Assembly (NCBI GenBank): GCA_023389425.1
Contig: JAEWEK010000159.1
Coordinates: 1-6,571 of the forward strand
Length of the DNA: 6,571 nt
Reading direction: 5' to 3'
From: Pseudomonadota bacterium
Lineage (GTDB): Bacteria; Pseudomonadota; Gammaproteobacteria; Burkholderiales; Burkholderiaceae_D
Shown: positions 4,888-6,571 of the stretch, in pieces
Numbering within the stretch: position 1 is the first letter of the stretch
Layout of the letters: the number at the start of each line of letters is the position of its first letter
Notes under the pieces: generated by a model
The model's input: only the letters and a program-made list of their open reading frames with translations
Told to the model about the DNA's origin: nothing
Database searches by the model: none
Position numbers and translations under genes: made by a program

Positions 4888-6498
4888 ATGAAACTGCTGC
4901 GATCAGTCTGCCTGTTGGCCTGTGCCTTCGCCTCGGCCGGAAGTGTTTACGCCCAGGCGGGCGTGGACGGCAATACGATCAACAAGATTGCCGACGAAGG
5001 CTACAACCGTGGCCAGGTCGTCAGCATGGCGGAATACCTGACCGACCGCATCGGCGGCCGCATGACCAACTCCCCCGCCATGCGCGAGGCGGAAAAATGG
5101 ACCCAGCAAATGTTCCGCTCGTGGGGACTGGAGACGCGCGCCGAGCCCTTCGAGTTCGGCCGCGGCTGGTGGATCGAAGCGGCGCACAGCCGCATGATCG
5201 CGCCGCGCCCGCTGGAACTGCATTCGATCCCGATTGCCTGGACCCCGGCCACCAAGGGCGCGGTCAGCGCCGACATCGTCGTCGCCCCGATCCGCAACGT
5301 GCGCGACCTGCAGCAATGGAAGGGCAAACTGAAAGGCAAGATCGTCCTCGTCAACTACCCTGAGCCGCCGAAGGATGACACCATGCCGGCATTCAAGCGC
5401 CTGGACGACGCCGAGATCGGCAAGCTGAACAACTATCGCCAGCCCTCCTTCGATCCGGAGCGCCCGGAAATGCTCAAGCGCTACATGGAGCTGGGCAAGG
5501 AACTGAACCGCTTCATGGCGGCCGAAGGCGCGGTCGCGCTGGTGCGCATGTCGCGCGGCAATAACGGTCTCGTGCACGGCGAAGGCCGCTTCTACAAGGT
5601 CGGCGAAACCCCGGCCCTGCCCGAGATCGAGATGGCGGCCGAAGACTATCGCCGCCTGGCGCGCCTGGCCAAGACCGGCCCGGTCAAGCTCGAAATCGAC
5701 AGCCGCGTGCACTTCGACGACCGCGACGTCAACGGCTACAACATCATCGCCGACATTCCCGGCCGCGACCCGAATGCCGGCTACGTGATGGCCGGCGCCC
5801 ACCTCGACAGCTGGGTGGCGGGCGACGGCGCCTCCGACAACGCGGCCGGTTCGGTGGTGGTGATGGAAGCGGCGCGCATCCTGTCGACGCTGAAGGTGAA
5901 GCCGAAGCGCGCGATCCGCTTCGCGCTGTGGTCGGGCGAGGAACAGGGCCTGATCGGCTCCAGCGCCTACGTCGCGCGCCACCTGGCCACGCGCCCGGCG
6001 CCGAAGGATCCGGCGCTGGCCAAGCAGCCGTCCTTCTACACCGACAGCTACCCGATCACGCCCCTGCCCGGCTACAAGGACATGGTCGCCTACTTCAACC
6101 TGGACAACGGTTCGGGCAAGATCCGCGGCATCTACGCCGAGGGCAATTTCGCCGCCGTGCCGGTGCTGCGCAACTGGCTGGCGCCGTTCGACAGCCTGGG
6201 CGCCAGCCGCGTCGTCGCCGGGACGACCGGCAGCACCGACCACGTGATGATGACCCGTATCGGCCTGCCGGCCTTCCAGTTCATCCAGGACCCGCTCGAC
6301 TATTTCTCGCAGGTGCACCACACCAACCTCGACACCTTCGACCATCTGCGCACCGAAGACCTGCGCCAGGCGGCGGTGATCATGGCGACGGTGCTGCTGC
6401 AAGCGGCCGAGAGCGACCAGCCCTTGCCGCGCAACGTGCTGCCGACCCAGCCGACGGCGACCGATCCGTTCTCGTACAAAGATCCGAAGAACGACTGA
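4888..6498 (+). CDS. Exported M28-family metallopeptidase with PA domain (carboxypeptidase Q-like)
   Basis: A 536-aa zinc peptidase predicted to release amino acids or dipeptides from peptides outside the cytoplasm. The signal peptide is residues 1-22 (positive MKLLR, hydrophobic core, VYA|QA cut). Residues about 120-265 look like a protease-associated (PA) domain (DLQQWKGKLKGKIVLVNYP, then AAEGAVALVRMSRG). The catalytic M28 domain follows from about 283. Likely metal ligands are His305 (GAHLDSW), bridging Asp317 (GASDNAAG), Glu352, Asp406 (FNLDNG) and His478 (QVHHTNLDT); Glu351 (SGEEQGLIGS) is the general base. The His305-Asp317-Glu352 spacings of 12 and 35 equal those of Streptomyces griseus aminopeptidase. 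The Glu352-Asp406 distance (54) is longer than that enzyme's and holds a Pro-rich insert at 368-396. All active-site residues are present, so it should be active. Aminopeptidase versus dipeptidase activity cannot be settled from sequence. It has its own promoter region with an unusual inverted repeat and no obvious operon partner. Confidence 0.96.
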   Translation: MKLLRSVCLLACAFASAGSVYAQAGVDGNTINKIADEGYNRGQVVSMAEYLTDRIGGRMTNSPAMREAEKWTQQMFRSWGLETRAEPFEFGRGWWIEAAHSRMIAPRPLELHSIPIAWTPATKGAVSADIVVAPIRNVRDLQQWKGKLKGKIVLVNYPEPPKDDTMPAFKRLDDAEIGKLNNYRQPSFDPERPEMLKRYMELGKELNRFMAAEGAVALVRMSRGNNGLVHGEGRFYKVGETPALPEIEMAAEDYRRLARLAKTGPVKLEIDSRVHFDDRDVNGYNIIADIPGRDPNAGYVMAGAHLDSWVAGDGASDNAAGSVVVMEAARILSTLKVKPKRAIRFALWSGEEQGLIGSSAYVARHLATRPAPKDPALAKQPSFYTDSYPITPLPGYKDMVAYFNLDNGSGKIRGIYAEGNFAAVPVLRNWLAPFDSLGASRVVAGTTGSTDHVMMTRIGLPAFQFIQDPLDYFSQVHHTNLDTFDHLRTEDLRQAAVIMATVLLQAAESDQPLPRNVLPTQPTATDPFSYKDPKND

Positions 6499-6509
6499 TC
6501 CACTCGCTC

Positions 6510-6535
6510 GTCGTTACCGCGCAGGCGAGAACCCC
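6510..6535. repeat. Degenerate REP-like interspersed palindrome
   Basis: Just after the peptidase gene, CGTTACCGC / GCAG / GCGAGAACCCC resembles the widespread proteobacterial intergenic palindrome of the form TTCCCGC-loop-GCGGGAA followed by CCC. Two stem positions (A6516 and A6528) depart from that form without compensation, leaving an imperfect stem. CCAA-ttt-TTGG (6534-6544) directly follows and may add to transcript end formation. The family assignment rests on recognition of the pattern; no second copy lies in this window. Confidence 0.45.
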
Positions 6536-6571
6536 AATTTTTGGCAGGCCACTAAGTTAACGCTGCCCGGA

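Noticed and set aside
4903..6402. A 499-codon open frame on the minus strand
   Set aside because: It lies fully antisense to the M28 peptidase, whose domains and active site are clear. The composition (Val/Ala/Arg/His-rich, no motif) fits a shadow frame.
1..6571. Defence island, CRISPR array, prophage or secondary-metabolite cluster
   Set aside because: No repeats, integrases, nucleases, synthases or transport genes are present, and base composition is even apart from the short intergenic AT-rich island at about 4800-4880.

Overview
The window looks like ordinary chromosome from a GC-rich betaproteobacterium. The protein style (an EAL-like/HDOD protein, a secreted M28 peptidase, a YyaP-type reductase, a hybrid kinase) and the degenerate palindromic repeat at the right end suggest Oxalobacteraceae, in the Massilia/Telluria/Duganella area. 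This placement is an impression from sequence style, not a computed one. Coding density is high. I see no mobile element, CRISPR array, tRNA or rRNA.

Layout: (1) 2-517 (+) is the 3' end of a hybrid sensor histidine kinase: the last part of the ATPase domain, an Ala/Pro-rich linker and a complete receiver domain. (2) 551-1825 (+), 33 bp later, is a 424-aa protein with a degenerate EAL-like half and an HDOD half, probably co-transcribed with the kinase. (3) 1832-2665 (-) meets it tail to tail with only 6 bp between the stops. It encodes a phytanoyl-CoA dioxygenase-family Fe(II)/2-oxoglutarate oxygenase. (4) 2787-3695 (+) diverges from the dioxygenase across a 121-bp gap and encodes an exported alpha/beta-hydrolase. 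(5) 3777-4022 (+) is a possible 81-aa protein of unknown function. (6) 4135-4785 (+) is a dihydrofolate reductase/RibD-C family protein. (7) 4888-6498 (+) is a large exported M28 metallopeptidase with an inserted PA-type domain. A degenerate palindromic repeat follows it.

The genes form no recognisable single pathway. The kinase and HDOD protein are a plausible signalling pair. The dioxygenase and esterase share a divergent control region and could be co-regulated, but no common substrate can be read from the sequence. The peptidase has its own AT-rich promoter region, which carries the most striking non-coding structure here: a nested 49-bp imperfect inverted repeat between the promoter and the ribosome binding site. 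I found no convincing new multi-gene system. The inverted repeat, the small unknown ORF and the non-catalytic EAL-HDOD protein beside a hybrid kinase deserve the most attention.
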